A program made the position numbers and the translations under genes. From Salipiger profundus (GTDB lineage Bacteria; Pseudomonadota; Alphaproteobacteria; Rhodobacterales; Rhodobacteraceae): a stretch of DNA of 64,000 bases. This document shows, one piece after another, positions 17,046 through 25,900 of this stretch (within the stretch, counting starts at the first letter, position 1; each line of letters opens with the position of its first letter). Where the stretch lies: positions 372,001-436,000 of the forward strand of contig NZ_CP014796.1 in NCBI RefSeq assembly GCF_001969385.1, in the 5' to 3' direction. The notes beneath the pieces are model-generated. The model had not been told where the DNA came from. It saw nothing but the letters and a program-made list of their open reading frames with translations, and made no database searches.

Positions 17046-17435
17046 TTTGAAACCTACCAAAAATTGACCTTAATGATCTCCCTGAGGCCTCACACGGGAA
17101 AGGCTAGTCATCAAGGGCGAACTTCCCTTACGTCATCAAACGCCTTTGGTTGTAGATCCGCCGATCAAGTTTTGTGCTCATCGGGCCCGCTGCGCTGCGA
17201 AGACAGTAGGTATCGCCCTCTGCCTTCGGAGGGCAGCTATTGGGGGGGGGGGGGGGCGCGTGCTCAGCGCCTGGCGCGGCACTACTGAGCGGATCCCGCT
17301 CGTTGCTTACTCAACGGCTTAATCAAGATGCATGGCGCCCACGGATGGCGCCAAGATCACACAAAAGAGTTTTTTCGATGCGGTACTGTGCTGATACCGC
17401 TGGCTCCTGAACAAGTATGATGACGAGCCTTACAC
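17046..17435. other. Intergenic stretch with a 15-G homopolymer
   Basis: About 390 bases with mixed composition between the small zinc-ribbon gene and the VanZ-like gene. It holds the G15 run at 17242-17256 and a short CTGCC/GGCAG hairpin just before it. No convincing gene. Confidence 0.5.
17242..17256. repeat. Homopolymer of 15 guanines
   Basis: Uninterrupted run of 15 G on the plus strand, about 180 bases before the VanZ-like gene. Such tracts are unstable in replication and can drive phase variation, or may have an uncertain length in the assembly. Confidence 0.9.
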
Positions 17436-17813
17436 ATGACCCGAATATCGCTCCTCGCTGCGGCACTTACTCTTCTGCTAATACTTGCGGTGACCTACCT
17501 CACTGTTGGCCCTCGCGTCGTGCCAGGCGGAGCCCTGTATGGCGACAAGGTGCAGCATGCGCTCGGTTTCGGATGCATTGTTCTTCCAGCTGCTGTGCTC
17601 CAACCGCGTTGGCTTCGGTCTCTTGTTCCGGCAGTCGCCATCTTTGGCGGCGTGATCGAGCTCGCTCAAATGGCTGTTGGGCGTGACGGGGAGATCGGAG
17701 ACTGGGTAGCGGATTTGATAGGTCTCATGTTGGCAACCAGCCTTGGCCTGTCACTCAGAAGTGCATTTCTGAAGTTCAGAAGCCGGGCGACGCGAGCAAG
17801 AAGCGCAACTTGA
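17436..17813 (+). CDS. VanZ-like membrane protein
   Basis: 125 residues with about four hydrophobic segments. The motif GDKVQHALGFG after the first helix, then VIELAQMAVGRDGEIGDWVADLIG, gives the D-K-x-x-H, E-x-x-Q and D-x-x-A-D pattern of VanZ-like proteins. These are inner-membrane proteins of unclear biochemical role, first known from teicoplanin resistance. The gene stands alone with no strong ribosome site. Confidence 0.7.
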   Translation: MTRISLLAAALTLLLILAVTYLTVGPRVVPGGALYGDKVQHALGFGCIVLPAAVLQPRWLRSLVPAVAIFGGVIELAQMAVGRDGEIGDWVADLIGLMLATSLGLSLRSAFLKFRSRATRARSAT

Positions 17814-18118
17814 CGGAGGCGAGTAGAAGGTTCGCCGGCCGGACGGGAATAGGGCACAGCCGTTGACCTCCCCGATTAGCTTGATGGCGCAACCGAAAGG
17901 TGCCAATGAACCTTTCTATCTCAATGCGTTGCGCTGGAAACGACGCCATGTAGCGCGCACGCTGCATCAATGGCTTACAAGCCGTTTTGGAAACTCCCTC
18001 AGACCACTGCCTCCTGAAGCCAGTGCCAGTTCGCATGTTCGGCAAATCCCCCGCCCTGTTCCCGATTCCGGCCTGTTTCGGGCGGTTTCAAATGCGGGAA
18101 ACCGGACGAAAATCGAGG
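17814..18118. other. Intergenic stretch, no gene seen
   Basis: About 300 bases with lower GC than the neighbours. Frames on both strands are short and match nothing recognised. Confidence 0.4.
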
Positions 18119-18340
18119 CTACCGCCCTTGCGGAAAAGAGCCCTTGCCGGCGCTCCACCCGACGCGGATCTCGGCGGGGCGCCCGCGCCGGCCGCACCGG
18201 CTGCAGACGAGCCGCGCGATAACCTCATCACGAAGCGACCACGGCGGATCGTTCAGCCAGTCCGCCGGCATGTCCTGCATCCACAGCATGACGCGGTGAC
18301 CGCAGGCGCATTGCAGAGACGTATAGTGGCCGGGTTCCAT
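18119..18340 (-). CDS. Small zinc-ribbon protein, phage-associated type
   Basis: 73 residues from the ATG at 18340. CACGHRVML and VCSRCGRRGRPAEI supply two Cys pairs of a zinc ribbon, and the end EIRVGWSAG matches the fragment at 16627-16809. The open frame extends upstream to a TTG at 18511 through a stretch with LLAGCAS, but that part is Ala/Pro-rich and unlike the family. No strong ribosome site is seen. Function unknown; relatives lie by phage and island genes. Confidence 0.55.
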   Translation of the reverse strand: MEPGHYTSLQCACGHRVMLWMQDMPADWLNDPPWSLRDEVIARLVCSRCGRRGRPAEIRVGWSAGKGSFPQGR

Positions 18341-18866
18341 TCGGCCCGAAATAGCGCCCGAGAGGCGCAAGGGGAGCCCCGCGCCAGTCACAGCGCGGGG
18401 CGGGACAGAAGCGACAGCCGCGAGGGCTGCCTTGGTGTGCTGAAAGCACCTTTCATTGCCGGGGAGATGTAGCGCCTCGCCGCCCGGCCCGGTCGAGGCG
18501 CAGCCCGCCAACAGCGGCGGGAGCTCGGTAAGCGCTACCGCCCGAGAACGGCAGTGGAAACGGTTCGCGTGGTTGCGGTGCCGGAGGTCGGCGGCATCGC
18601 GATACCAGCACCCTCCACCGCCTCCCGGTAAGCACCGTCGCGCCCGGGCCCTAGCTTGTCAGGTTCTTGATCAGCAGGGTTACGTGAGACCCCTATGCAC
18701 TGCTTGATGAGCCACATCGCTAGCGAAGGGGAAAATATGATTCGCGTGGAGTTCTGTCCGTTCAGACTAGATACAGCCTAAACTTTAGATAAATCACAAC
18801 ATTTAGTGACTAGAAAAACGACTGCACAACCGTCATAACTATCACATTGATAGGTGAGCGCAGTGA
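18341..18866. other. Intergenic stretch, AT-rich at its right end
   Basis: The left 380 bases are GC-rich with no convincing gene. From about 18,720 the sequence turns AT-rich, with TTTAGATAAAT and similar runs, and likely carries the promoter of the toxin-antitoxin-like pair that follows. Confidence 0.45.
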
Positions 18867-19214
18867 GTGACGATGCCAGAGCAACGTTCAAGTGAGAGTG
18901 AGAAAGGGAACCTACCCCGACCACGAGCGTTGTTAGAACTCATACGGTTCCTAGCCTCAGAATCATCGCATGTGATCCTTACAGAGCACGCCATGGATCG
19001 CATGGACGAGCGCGACATCACTACGAAGATGATCTTCGACGTGTTGAGAAAAGGCACACTGTGCGGTGGCGTAGATGAGGCGAAGGCGAAGGGAGACTTC
19101 AAGGCGAAGCTTACTTATCAGGTGCCGAACCGACGGCATGTCGGCGTGGTCACAGTGGTGAAGCAGTCTGAGAAACTGATCATCGTGACTGTTGAATGGG
19201 AAGATGGGAAATGA
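18867..19214 (+). CDS. DUF4258 protein, candidate toxin
   Basis: 115 residues from GTG 18867, or 113 from ATG 18873. The core VILTEHAMDRMDERDIT and a late strand pair ending IIVTVEWEDGK match DUF4258, a small fold related to RelE/MqsR-type RNases. The gene is followed with an ATGA overlap by an XRE-type DNA-binding protein, the usual order of such toxin-antitoxin loci (toxin first, as in mqsRA). Composition is clearly less GC-rich than the host genes, which suggests transfer. RNase activity is inferred from family and context only. Confidence 0.7.
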   Translation: MTMPEQRSSESEKGNLPRPRALLELIRFLASESSHVILTEHAMDRMDERDITTKMIFDVLRKGTLCGGVDEAKAKGDFKAKLTYQVPNRRHVGVVTVVKQSEKLIIVTVEWEDGK

Positions 19215-19711
19215 CTTCTGAGTTCTACGTAGATGGGAAAGAAAAGGCTGAACAGCCGTACGTCTATCGCGTATCCGGACTTGATGATGTGGTGCTACTG
19301 AACGGCTTTACGCGACACGACACAGAATATGGGCCTGGTATCTCCATCGATCATATCGATGAACTGCACCTCTCGATTGCTCTCCATATAATCACCTCTA
19401 AAAAAGCGCTTTCTCCTAAAGAATTTAAGTTCTTGAGAAGCGAAATGGAGATGACGCAAGATGAACTCGGCACCAAGCTCGGTGTCGATGGGCAAACAAT
19501 CGCACGATATGAGAAGGGCGTCACCCAGATCTCCGGCCCGGCGGATCGTCTAGTTCGGGTGCAAGTGATCCGGCACTTCATTCCAGAAGAAAAGCTGCGC
19601 CAACTCTTGCAGCAAGCAGAGGATGCAGTTGAACGTGACTCGTTCGACAATGACCTCCCTGCGCGCTTTCGTGAGAACCATGGCGAGTGGGAAGAGGTCT
19701 GCCACACTTAA
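19211..19711 (+). CDS. XRE-type HTH protein, candidate antitoxin (MqsA-like layout)
   Basis: 166 residues from the ATG at 19211, which overlaps the toxin stop by ATGA. The C-terminal half has an XRE helix-turn-helix (FLRSEMEMTQDELGTKLG, then VDGQTIARYEKG). The N-terminal 65 residues would be the toxin-binding part; the zinc cysteines of classical MqsA are not present. It probably represses the operon and neutralises the DUF4258 protein. A strong terminator follows. Confidence 0.72.
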   Translation: MTSEFYVDGKEKAEQPYVYRVSGLDDVVLLNGFTRHDTEYGPGISIDHIDELHLSIALHIITSKKALSPKEFKFLRSEMEMTQDELGTKLGVDGQTIARYEKGVTQISGPADRLVRVQVIRHFIPEEKLRQLLQQAEDAVERDSFDNDLPARFRENHGEWEEVCHT

Positions 19712-19730
19712 TAGCTTTTCAGTCTGGACG

Positions 19731-19757
19731 AAAAGCCCGGCATTTTGCCGGGCTTTT
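19731..19757 (+). terminator. Intrinsic terminator of the toxin-antitoxin-like pair
   Basis: AAAAGCCCGGC (19731-19741), loop ATTTT, then GCCGGGCTTTT (19747-19757) and more T. An 11-bp stem with a T-run: a classic factor-independent terminator, 20 bases after the stop. Confidence 0.92.
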
Positions 19758-19775
19758 TATTTTGGGCGCCACACG

Positions 19776-19970
19776 TCAGCGTTTGATTACCTTCGTCGCG
19801 GTCACGCGCCCATAGATCGCCAGCAGGCCGCCGACCGCGCTCACGATGGCGTCAGCGTGACCCGCGATGCCCTGAGCGGCGGCCACCACGCAACTGAGCC
19901 AGGCCAGCGCTTCGTCCATCATCGCCCAGCCTGTCGCATCCCCGTCGGAGCGAGGCAGGTCGGCCATCAC
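19776..19970 (-). CDS. Small phage-type membrane protein
   Basis: 64 residues. The C-terminal part HADAIVSAVGGLLAIYGRVTATKVIK is a membrane helix followed by GRVxAT, a pattern seen in small holin-like or lysis-associated proteins of alphaproteobacterial prophages. An upstream amphipathic stretch could be a second helix. It lies left of the main late operon and may be the last prophage gene or part of an older remnant. Confidence 0.5.
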   Translation of the reverse strand: MMADLPRSDGDATGWAMMDEALAWLSCVVAAAQGIAGHADAIVSAVGGLLAIYGRVTATKVIKR

Positions 19971-20100
19971 GATGACGCTGTCGCGCCCCCAGGCGCAGGT
20001 AAAGCGTGCTTAGCGACCGCGGCGCATACCCCAGAAAGACCTTCCGAATCATAGGGCCTGAAACTAATCAGTAATGAAGGACTTTTGGAGACTAAGAAAT

Positions 20101-20736
20101 ATGCCACGCGTTCCAGCGATTTGCAGTACTTGCGGCCTGATGTACAATTCAACTTTTTCAGGTGGTGTCGGGAGCAATTTCAAAGATTGCACGGACCTTT
20201 GCCCAAGGTGCCATCATATGGCAAATGTCGTAAATGGTTACTTCGAGATCATCGGCGACACGGTTGCATACATCCTCGATCCAGATATACCGCGTCACTC
20301 AAAAATCGCTCTCATCGCGGAAGCCAAGGATGTCGCAAATAGGACCTCCACATCAAAGCGATCGATTGCCCGTCTAGAGAAGGATGACCGCCGCGGCGCG
20401 ATGCTTCTAAGAGATTGGGTTTCAATAGGCATAGCTTTCGTAGGCGCGATGGGCACCATTGCCGGACTCGTTCTTCAGCACTTTGATCGCGGATCGAACT
20501 CTGACCCTACTGAATTCGCCTACGAACAAATGGAGCGTCACCTCCACGAGAACACAATCTCGCGACCACCGAGTCCGCTTGCCCCCTTCATCTCATCCCG
20601 CCCAAAAGAACGGCCATCGTCAGTAAGCAGTCAGCCCCAACAGGCTGATGGCAAGCGCGCCCATACCAAAACCAAAAATGAAAACCGAAAGGCGCGACGG
20701 GCGCGCGCCGCGAAGAGTCGCGAGAGAAGAAACTAG
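20101..20736 (+). CDS. Zinc-ribbon membrane protein of unknown function
   Basis: 211 residues from the ATG at 20101, with GGAG ten bases upstream; an ATG at 20074 in frame lacks a ribosome site. The N-terminus has two CxxC pairs (CSTCGLMYNS, CTDLCPRCHH), the middle a membrane helix (WVSIGIAFVGAMGTIAGLVL), and the end a strongly basic tail. Composition is AT-richer than the flanks, which suggests acquired DNA. It lies just outside the prophage late operon, in opposite orientation. Family not recognised. Confidence 0.55.
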   Translation: MPRVPAICSTCGLMYNSTFSGGVGSNFKDCTDLCPRCHHMANVVNGYFEIIGDTVAYILDPDIPRHSKIALIAEAKDVANRTSTSKRSIARLEKDDRRGAMLLRDWVSIGIAFVGAMGTIAGLVLQHFDRGSNSDPTEFAYEQMERHLHENTISRPPSPLAPFISSRPKERPSSVSSQPQQADGKRAHTKTKNENRKARRARAAKSRERRN

Positions 20737-20983
20737 ATTCATGTTGGCACCTCTTACACCCAACGGACGGTAGAACACCCATTTAGAAACGGTAAATCTC
20801 TCAGCATCGCGCCGGACAGCGCCATCAGATGAGCCTCCGCGCGGACCAAAGCGCGAGAGCTGGGGGCAGACGAGCCACCAGCAGGCAGCTGGCTCTGCGA
20901 TCCGGTTCGGATATGGGGGCCGGGAAAAGTCTAATGCTGGCGGCCCGGCCCACCCACCGCCGACACCGCGCCGGCGGATCTTG

Positions 20984-21340
20984 TTAGGCCGGGACCCCCA
21001 CGGCTATCCGCTCCATCGCCTCGCGGTAGTAGCGGACGGCCAGCCGATCCAGCACGCCATCCCCGGGCACCAGAATGCGGATCGCATCGGGCACGCTCTC
21101 CTTCGCGTGCATCACGGCCTGCGCCTTGATCACCTCGAGCCCGGCATTGGGCCCGTCGCGCAGCGCGGCCTCCACGCCGGATTTCAGCGCCGAGTGCAGC
21201 GCATCGCGGGCGTCACGCTCGATTGCCATGCCGGTCGCGGCCTCGAAGGCACCGGCGGCCCGGTTGATGATGAAGGTCAGCACCGCGCCGATCAGCGCCA
21301 CAAGCGCGGGCGTCGCCGCGTCCAGAAGTTCGGTCCACAT
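20984..21340 (-). CDS. Phage membrane protein, lysis region (holin/spanin candidate)
   Basis: 118 residues. The N-terminal helix ATPALVALIGAVLTFIIN is hydrophobic; the remaining 85 residues are soluble and helical with DARDALHSALKSGVEAAL. A ribosome site AAAGGA precedes the start. It is the last gene of the late operon, after the endolysin, where spanins or holins are found. The exact class cannot be told from sequence. Confidence 0.6.
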   Translation of the reverse strand: MWTELLDAATPALVALIGAVLTFIINRAAGAFEAATGMAIERDARDALHSALKSGVEAALRDGPNAGLEVIKAQAVMHAKESVPDAIRILVPGDGVLDRLAVRYYREAMERIAVGVPA

Positions 21341-21419
21341 GGTCGTGTCCTTTCGATAGGCCGCACGCGGCGGCAGAGAGGACCAGCGCCAAGCGCCAGT
21401 CGGTGATGGGGAAGGTCAT
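21213..21419 (-). CDS. Possible small overlapping lysis-region ORF
   Basis: 68 codons starting with an ATG that overlaps the endolysin stop by ATGA. The N-terminus ITDWRLALVLSAAACG is a hydrophobic stretch ending in a cysteine, weakly like a lipoprotein signal. From 21340 the frame runs inside the next gene in another phase. It may be a coupled Rz1-like gene or only a chance frame. Confidence 0.25.
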   Translation of the reverse strand: MTFPITDWRLALVLSAAACGLSKGHDHVDRTSGRGDARACGADRRGADLHHQPGRRCLRGRDRHGNRA

Positions 21420-21967
21420 TCGCCGGCCAAGGCGCGCTCTGCGGTGTCGCGGATCTCGGCGAGGCGCCAGCGGAGCTTCGTCGCGGCGGTATAGTCGGGG
21501 TCGGTCGCCGGGTCGGCCTCCACCGGCCGCAGCGCGCCGGCCAGCCACTTGCCGACGTTGAAACCGGGGCAGGCCTTGGCCGCATACTCGTTGTGCCCGC
21601 TGATCTTCAGGCCCGGCCCGTAGCTGCTGTCCAGCTGGGCCAGCAGCTCGCGCAGCGCGGCGTCCTGCGCCTCGGTGAAGTGATCGCTGAAGGCGTCCGT
21701 CTCGGCGCTGCCATGGCCGCCGAACAGAGAGACGCCGATGGTCCCGGTGTTGTGACCCCGGACGTGCGCCCCGATCCGCTCCACAGGGCGGCCCTCTGCC
21801 ACCGTGCCGTCGCGGTCGATGAGGAAATGGTAGCCGATGTCGGACCAGCCATTGTCCTCGACGTGCCAGCGCTTGACCTCGGCCACCTTGGCGCCGGTCG
21901 GATAGCCTTCCATCCAGTCGGCGCGGGTGGCGGTGGCGTGGACGATGATTTCGGAAATGTCGCGCAT
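21416..21967 (-). CDS. N-acetylmuramoyl-L-alanine amidase endolysin
   Basis: 183 residues, an Amidase_2 (T7-lysozyme-like) domain. The zinc ligands are the His in EIIVHATAT, the His in ISGHNEYAAKAC and the Cys in KACPGF; GYHFLIDRDGTV is the typical core strand pair. No signal peptide, so it depends on a holin for release. It cleaves the amide bond between muramic acid and the stem peptide at host lysis. The C-terminal 35 residues are helical. It lies among small membrane-protein genes, forming the lysis cassette. Confidence 0.92.
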   Translation of the reverse strand: MRDISEIIVHATATRADWMEGYPTGAKVAEVKRWHVEDNGWSDIGYHFLIDRDGTVAEGRPVERIGAHVRGHNTGTIGVSLFGGHGSAETDAFSDHFTEAQDAALRELLAQLDSSYGPGLKISGHNEYAAKACPGFNVGKWLAGALRPVEADPATDPDYTAATKLRWRLAEIRDTAERALAGE

Positions 21968-22034
21968 GACGTTCTCCCATGCAGAAGGGCCCGGCGCGGC
22001 GGCCAGGCGGTGAAGGAGGTGTTGGTGGGTGGCG

Positions 22035-22475
22035 TCAGCTGCCGCCGGTGCCCTCTGAGCAGAACGGCCCGAATATCCGGCGCCGGCCGCGCAGGTCTTC
22101 CATGACGTAATCGACGCAGACGCGGTGCGCGCCCGAGGGCTGCGGACAGCCGCCGGTGAAACGGTCGAAGCTCATGCCGAGGGTGCCCGAGGTTTCCGGG
22201 CGGTAGGTCCACGCGCCGCTGTCATCGCAGACCGTGCGCCAGCCCTCCCCAGTCGAGATCTGCACGCGGGCCGTCCAGTCGCCACGCAGGACGCGCTTGA
22301 TCATCCGCGTGTAGAGGACACGGTCGCCGTCGAGCTGCAGCGACACGTCGATCCACGGGCGTTGCGATGGCCGGTCGTCCCAGGCCTCGGTGAGCGGCTG
22401 GAACAGCAGCAGCGCCAGCCAGCTGACGATCAGCATGACGCCGAGGGTGCGGTTGGAGACGTCAGGACGGGTCAT
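22035..22475 (-). CDS. Phage membrane-anchored protein of unknown function
   Basis: 146 residues from the ATG at 22475, which overlaps the upstream stop by ATGA. One N-terminal helix (LGVMLIVSWLALLLF) anchors a soluble domain with several cysteines (TVCDDSG, TGGCPQPS, HRVCVDYV, GPFCSEG), probably periplasmic and disulfide-bonded. Position between a holin-like gene and the endolysin suggests a lysis-cassette role such as a spanin-like or anti-holin factor. Family not recognised. Confidence 0.6.
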   Translation of the reverse strand: MTRPDVSNRTLGVMLIVSWLALLLFQPLTEAWDDRPSQRPWIDVSLQLDGDRVLYTRMIKRVLRGDWTARVQISTGEGWRTVCDDSGAWTYRPETSGTLGMSFDRFTGGCPQPSGAHRVCVDYVMEDLRGRRRIFGPFCSEGTGGS

Positions 22476-22789
22476 TTCTTCCTCCCGATCACGATGGCGA
22501 CCCACTCGGCGAGCTGGCGCCCGGTGAGGCCGGCAAGGCTCTTGGCGATCGCATAGCCGGTCATCGCCAAGAGGCCCGCCACCGCATTGCCGTAGACCGC
22601 CGGATCACGGCCGAGCACGTCGAGCACCGGGCCCGGGAACACGGTGGCACAGAAGAGGCCCGAGATGACCCGCGCCACCGCCATCCGGAAGGTCTGTTCT
22701 TCGCTTGTGAGGATCGAGACGAGGATGCCGCCGATTACCGCGGCGAGCATCCAGACGTTCTCGCCTAGCCAGGTTGTCAGGTGCTTCAT
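22472..22789 (-). CDS. Phage holin-like membrane protein
   Basis: 105 residues with about three hydrophobic segments (VWMLAAVIGGILVSIL, VISGLFCATVFPGPVL, NAVAGLLAMTGYAIAKSL) and a short charged C-terminus (GRKK). Size and topology fit a class I holin. It opens the lysis cassette right after the fibre gene. Confidence 0.65.
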   Translation of the reverse strand: MKHLTTWLGENVWMLAAVIGGILVSILTSEEQTFRMAVARVISGLFCATVFPGPVLDVLGRDPAVYGNAVAGLLAMTGYAIAKSLAGLTGRQLAEWVAIVIGRKK

Positions 22790-22954
22790 CCTGCCCCCAT
22801 CAGATGAGCCCGCCTGAGCGGGTCAGAATTTGAGCAGCGCGGAGATTTCCCGCGCTGCCTTGAGGCTGTCACGGACCGCGCCGTCAGCGGGTCACGTCAC
22901 CAGCGTCCCGTTGTCGGACGTGATCGTCCCGGCTCCATCGGTGGTGGCAAATCA

Positions 22955-25900
22955 TCAGTTGTCGTTGATCGTACCGAGACCTGCCGTGCGGGCTGTCGAG
23001 CCGCTGTCTACCAGACCGTAGCTGTCGATCCGCCCGCCGGGGATCGCGTAGAGCGCAGCCTCGGAGCAGTCGAATGTCATGCAGTTGTAGAGCGTAGCCT
23101 TCTGCTCTCCCGTGCCACCAAAGCAGCTCACCCCGCGAGGGTTGCCGCGCAGGATCAGGTTGTGGCCCTCGAAGATCGTGCCTTCGCCGTCGTCTTCTGG
23201 GCCGTTGAGGACCGCCACCCCGGATTGCTCGGCATCGGAGCGCCAACCGTTATCTGCAATCGTCACGTGATACGCCGTCACTTCGGCCCCACTTGCTGGC
23301 GCGCAAGCCGTCGATCCGCACAGTTCTATGATCCCGCCCCGCAGCGTAACGGCAGACCGCTCGTGCGCCGAGTGACCGTCATCCCATGCCAGGATCGAAC
23401 ACATTTCCTCGCTGACCTGGAAGTTATCGAGCGAGGGTCGGCCAGTGGCGTCGGTCGAGCCGTCCACGTTCCCGTGGATGTTCCAATTGTCGTTGCTCGA
23501 CCCGATGACCGTGCAGAAGCGATCGACGCCACAGGTGTAATCCAGCGACAGCCCGTCCGTCGGGGCGCCGATCACCGTGACACCCTCCAGCAGATACCGG
23601 CTGCAGTCATTCATCACGAGACCCATGAACTCGAAGGTGAGGCCCTGCATCTCGATCTGGTTCCAAGGATGCCGGTTAACGTAGCCGGTTCCCTGCGGAA
23701 CAACGACGGTCATGCTCAGGGCGTCAACGCCGGTCGGCGCGTTGACGTAGAGCACGTCACCGCTCCACCACCACGAGAACTCCGTCGCGGCCTCAAGCGA
23801 GTCCATATCGGTCGGCCCGGCGTAGAGCGGGTAGTGCGGGCAGCGGTGCGAACGCCCGCGATGCGCCGGGTGACGCTCTGCCAGCGTGATCGCGCTCCAC
23901 GGCTCTTCCTGGACGAAGACGAACCCCGCCGGATCTGACACGTCATTCATGTAGGGCTCGGTCGTGCAGGCCGCCTGGTAGACGTTCGTGCGCCCCGAGA
24001 CAGCCGTGAACCCGGTAACCTCCACACCGCCGCGAATGATCGGCTTGGCGTCGTTCTCGGCGATGATCCTGACCTTGCCAAACAGGTTGCCGTCGATCTC
24101 CATGTCAGCCGCATCGTAGATGCCGTCGCGCAGGATGATGGTGCTGGCCCCGGAGGCGAGCGCCTGTTTCATCGTCGGGAAGGCGCGCGTCGGGATCGTG
24201 CCGACGTTCGCGATGTTGCCTGACGTGGAGACATAGGCCATCTTGCCTTCACTCATGAGTGCTGGCGTACGGGCCGAAAACCGCTCTGCCCGCCCTTTCG
24301 CCGTCAACCACGGGAAGCCGACAACGTTGGTGCCGCCCGCGCCGAATCCCTGCACATACATGCGGATTTCCGTGCAGTCGTCCGCGATCACCTTGCCGAT
24401 CACGCTCATGCGGTAAGGCTCGGTGTCCGAGATATCGGCCGGAAAGGTCTGCTCCTCCCGGTAATCGCCGTTGCCATCCGATAGATCGCGGATCTCCGTG
24501 CCGCTGGCATCCATCTGGCGGATCAGAAACCGGCCATTGGAGTAGCTGCTCAGAATGGTTGCACCGCCGGAATAGTAATTGCTACCGATCACCTCACGGG
24601 GCACGCGCACGAAATCCCCCTGACTGTCGCTGTCCCACGAGACGGCGGGCACGTTGTAGTTACCCATGATCTGGGTGAACTCCGTCGTCGCACCCTCGAA
24701 GCGATACCAGTCCGCGAAATTCGGGATCGCCGCGTCCAGATCCCGCGAGAACTCGGTAAGATCCTCGCGCACCTGCGGCAGCGTCAGCCCCGCGGACAGG
24801 ATGCGCCAGTAAGAGCCGGATTTGCGGATCTCGTGGAATGTGCCGTCCACGATCTCTCCTGGCTCTACGGCTGTGCCGTCTGCGCGGCGCACAGCAAGGG
24901 GGCCAAGGCCGCCAATGTCGAGAGTCGGATCGGCGGCGGTGTTCGTGTCGTTCGGCAGCCAGAGCACGACTTGCCCGTCGATATAAGCGTCGTAGCCGCT
25001 CGGTGCAGAAGCGGTTTGCGCGTCGGCTGTGCCGCCGGACGACGAGACCGAGACGATGGGCGTGAACTTCGCAGCCTTCCCGGCCAGACCATCCACCAGC
25101 GGCCGGTTATAGCCACGCGTTAGGATATTGAACTGGTCGGCCGCCCCGGAGACGCGCACCAGGTAGGGACGCCCACCGGAAAGGTCATCGGCCACGAGAT
25201 CCCCGCCGCCCTCATCCTTGAAGGGCAGCGGCCCGAAGCCGCCGATATCGAGCGTCGGATCGGCGCCCGTGTTTGCGCCGCTCGGATAGACCAGGAATTC
25301 CTGCCCGTTGGCATAGCCCGTCATGCCCGCCGGGGCACTCGCGGTCATCACGTCGCCGGTGCCGGTGGCGTTCAGCGTCGGTATGGGGGCGTTCAGGTCA
25401 GCCGCGAGGATGTTCACCCGAGCTTCGTCCGGATCGTCAAGGTCGGCGAGGTTCTCGTCAGAGGCAAGCTTGGCGTCCAGCTCATCAAGCAGGAAATTGC
25501 CGTTCCGCGCCTCAGTGAAGGTGATCGGGTCGGTGCCGATGGTCGTGACCTCGGACCCGGTGAAATAGGTCTTGCTACGCCCAACGGTTCCGCCAGCAAC
25601 GTAGACGTAGGTGCCCTGCACCTCGGCCCCTTCGTCCATGTCGGTGGCGCGCGCCCATGCCCCGGAGGCCGTCACCCAGATCCCGTTCTCGGCAGGGGCC
25701 GTCTGCCCCACCAGCAGCACCCGCGAAGCGCTGGTCGTGACCCCGTCGATGGTCTGCTCGCCAGAGCGCGTGACGTTGCTGGTGGCAACCACCTCAACCG
25801 GCCCGCCCGCCGTCGGACTGCCGCCGGCGATCACCGTGCCCTCGAGCGCGGTGACACGGTTGCCGAGCGCGTCGGTCACCGTGACCGGCGCGAGAATACC

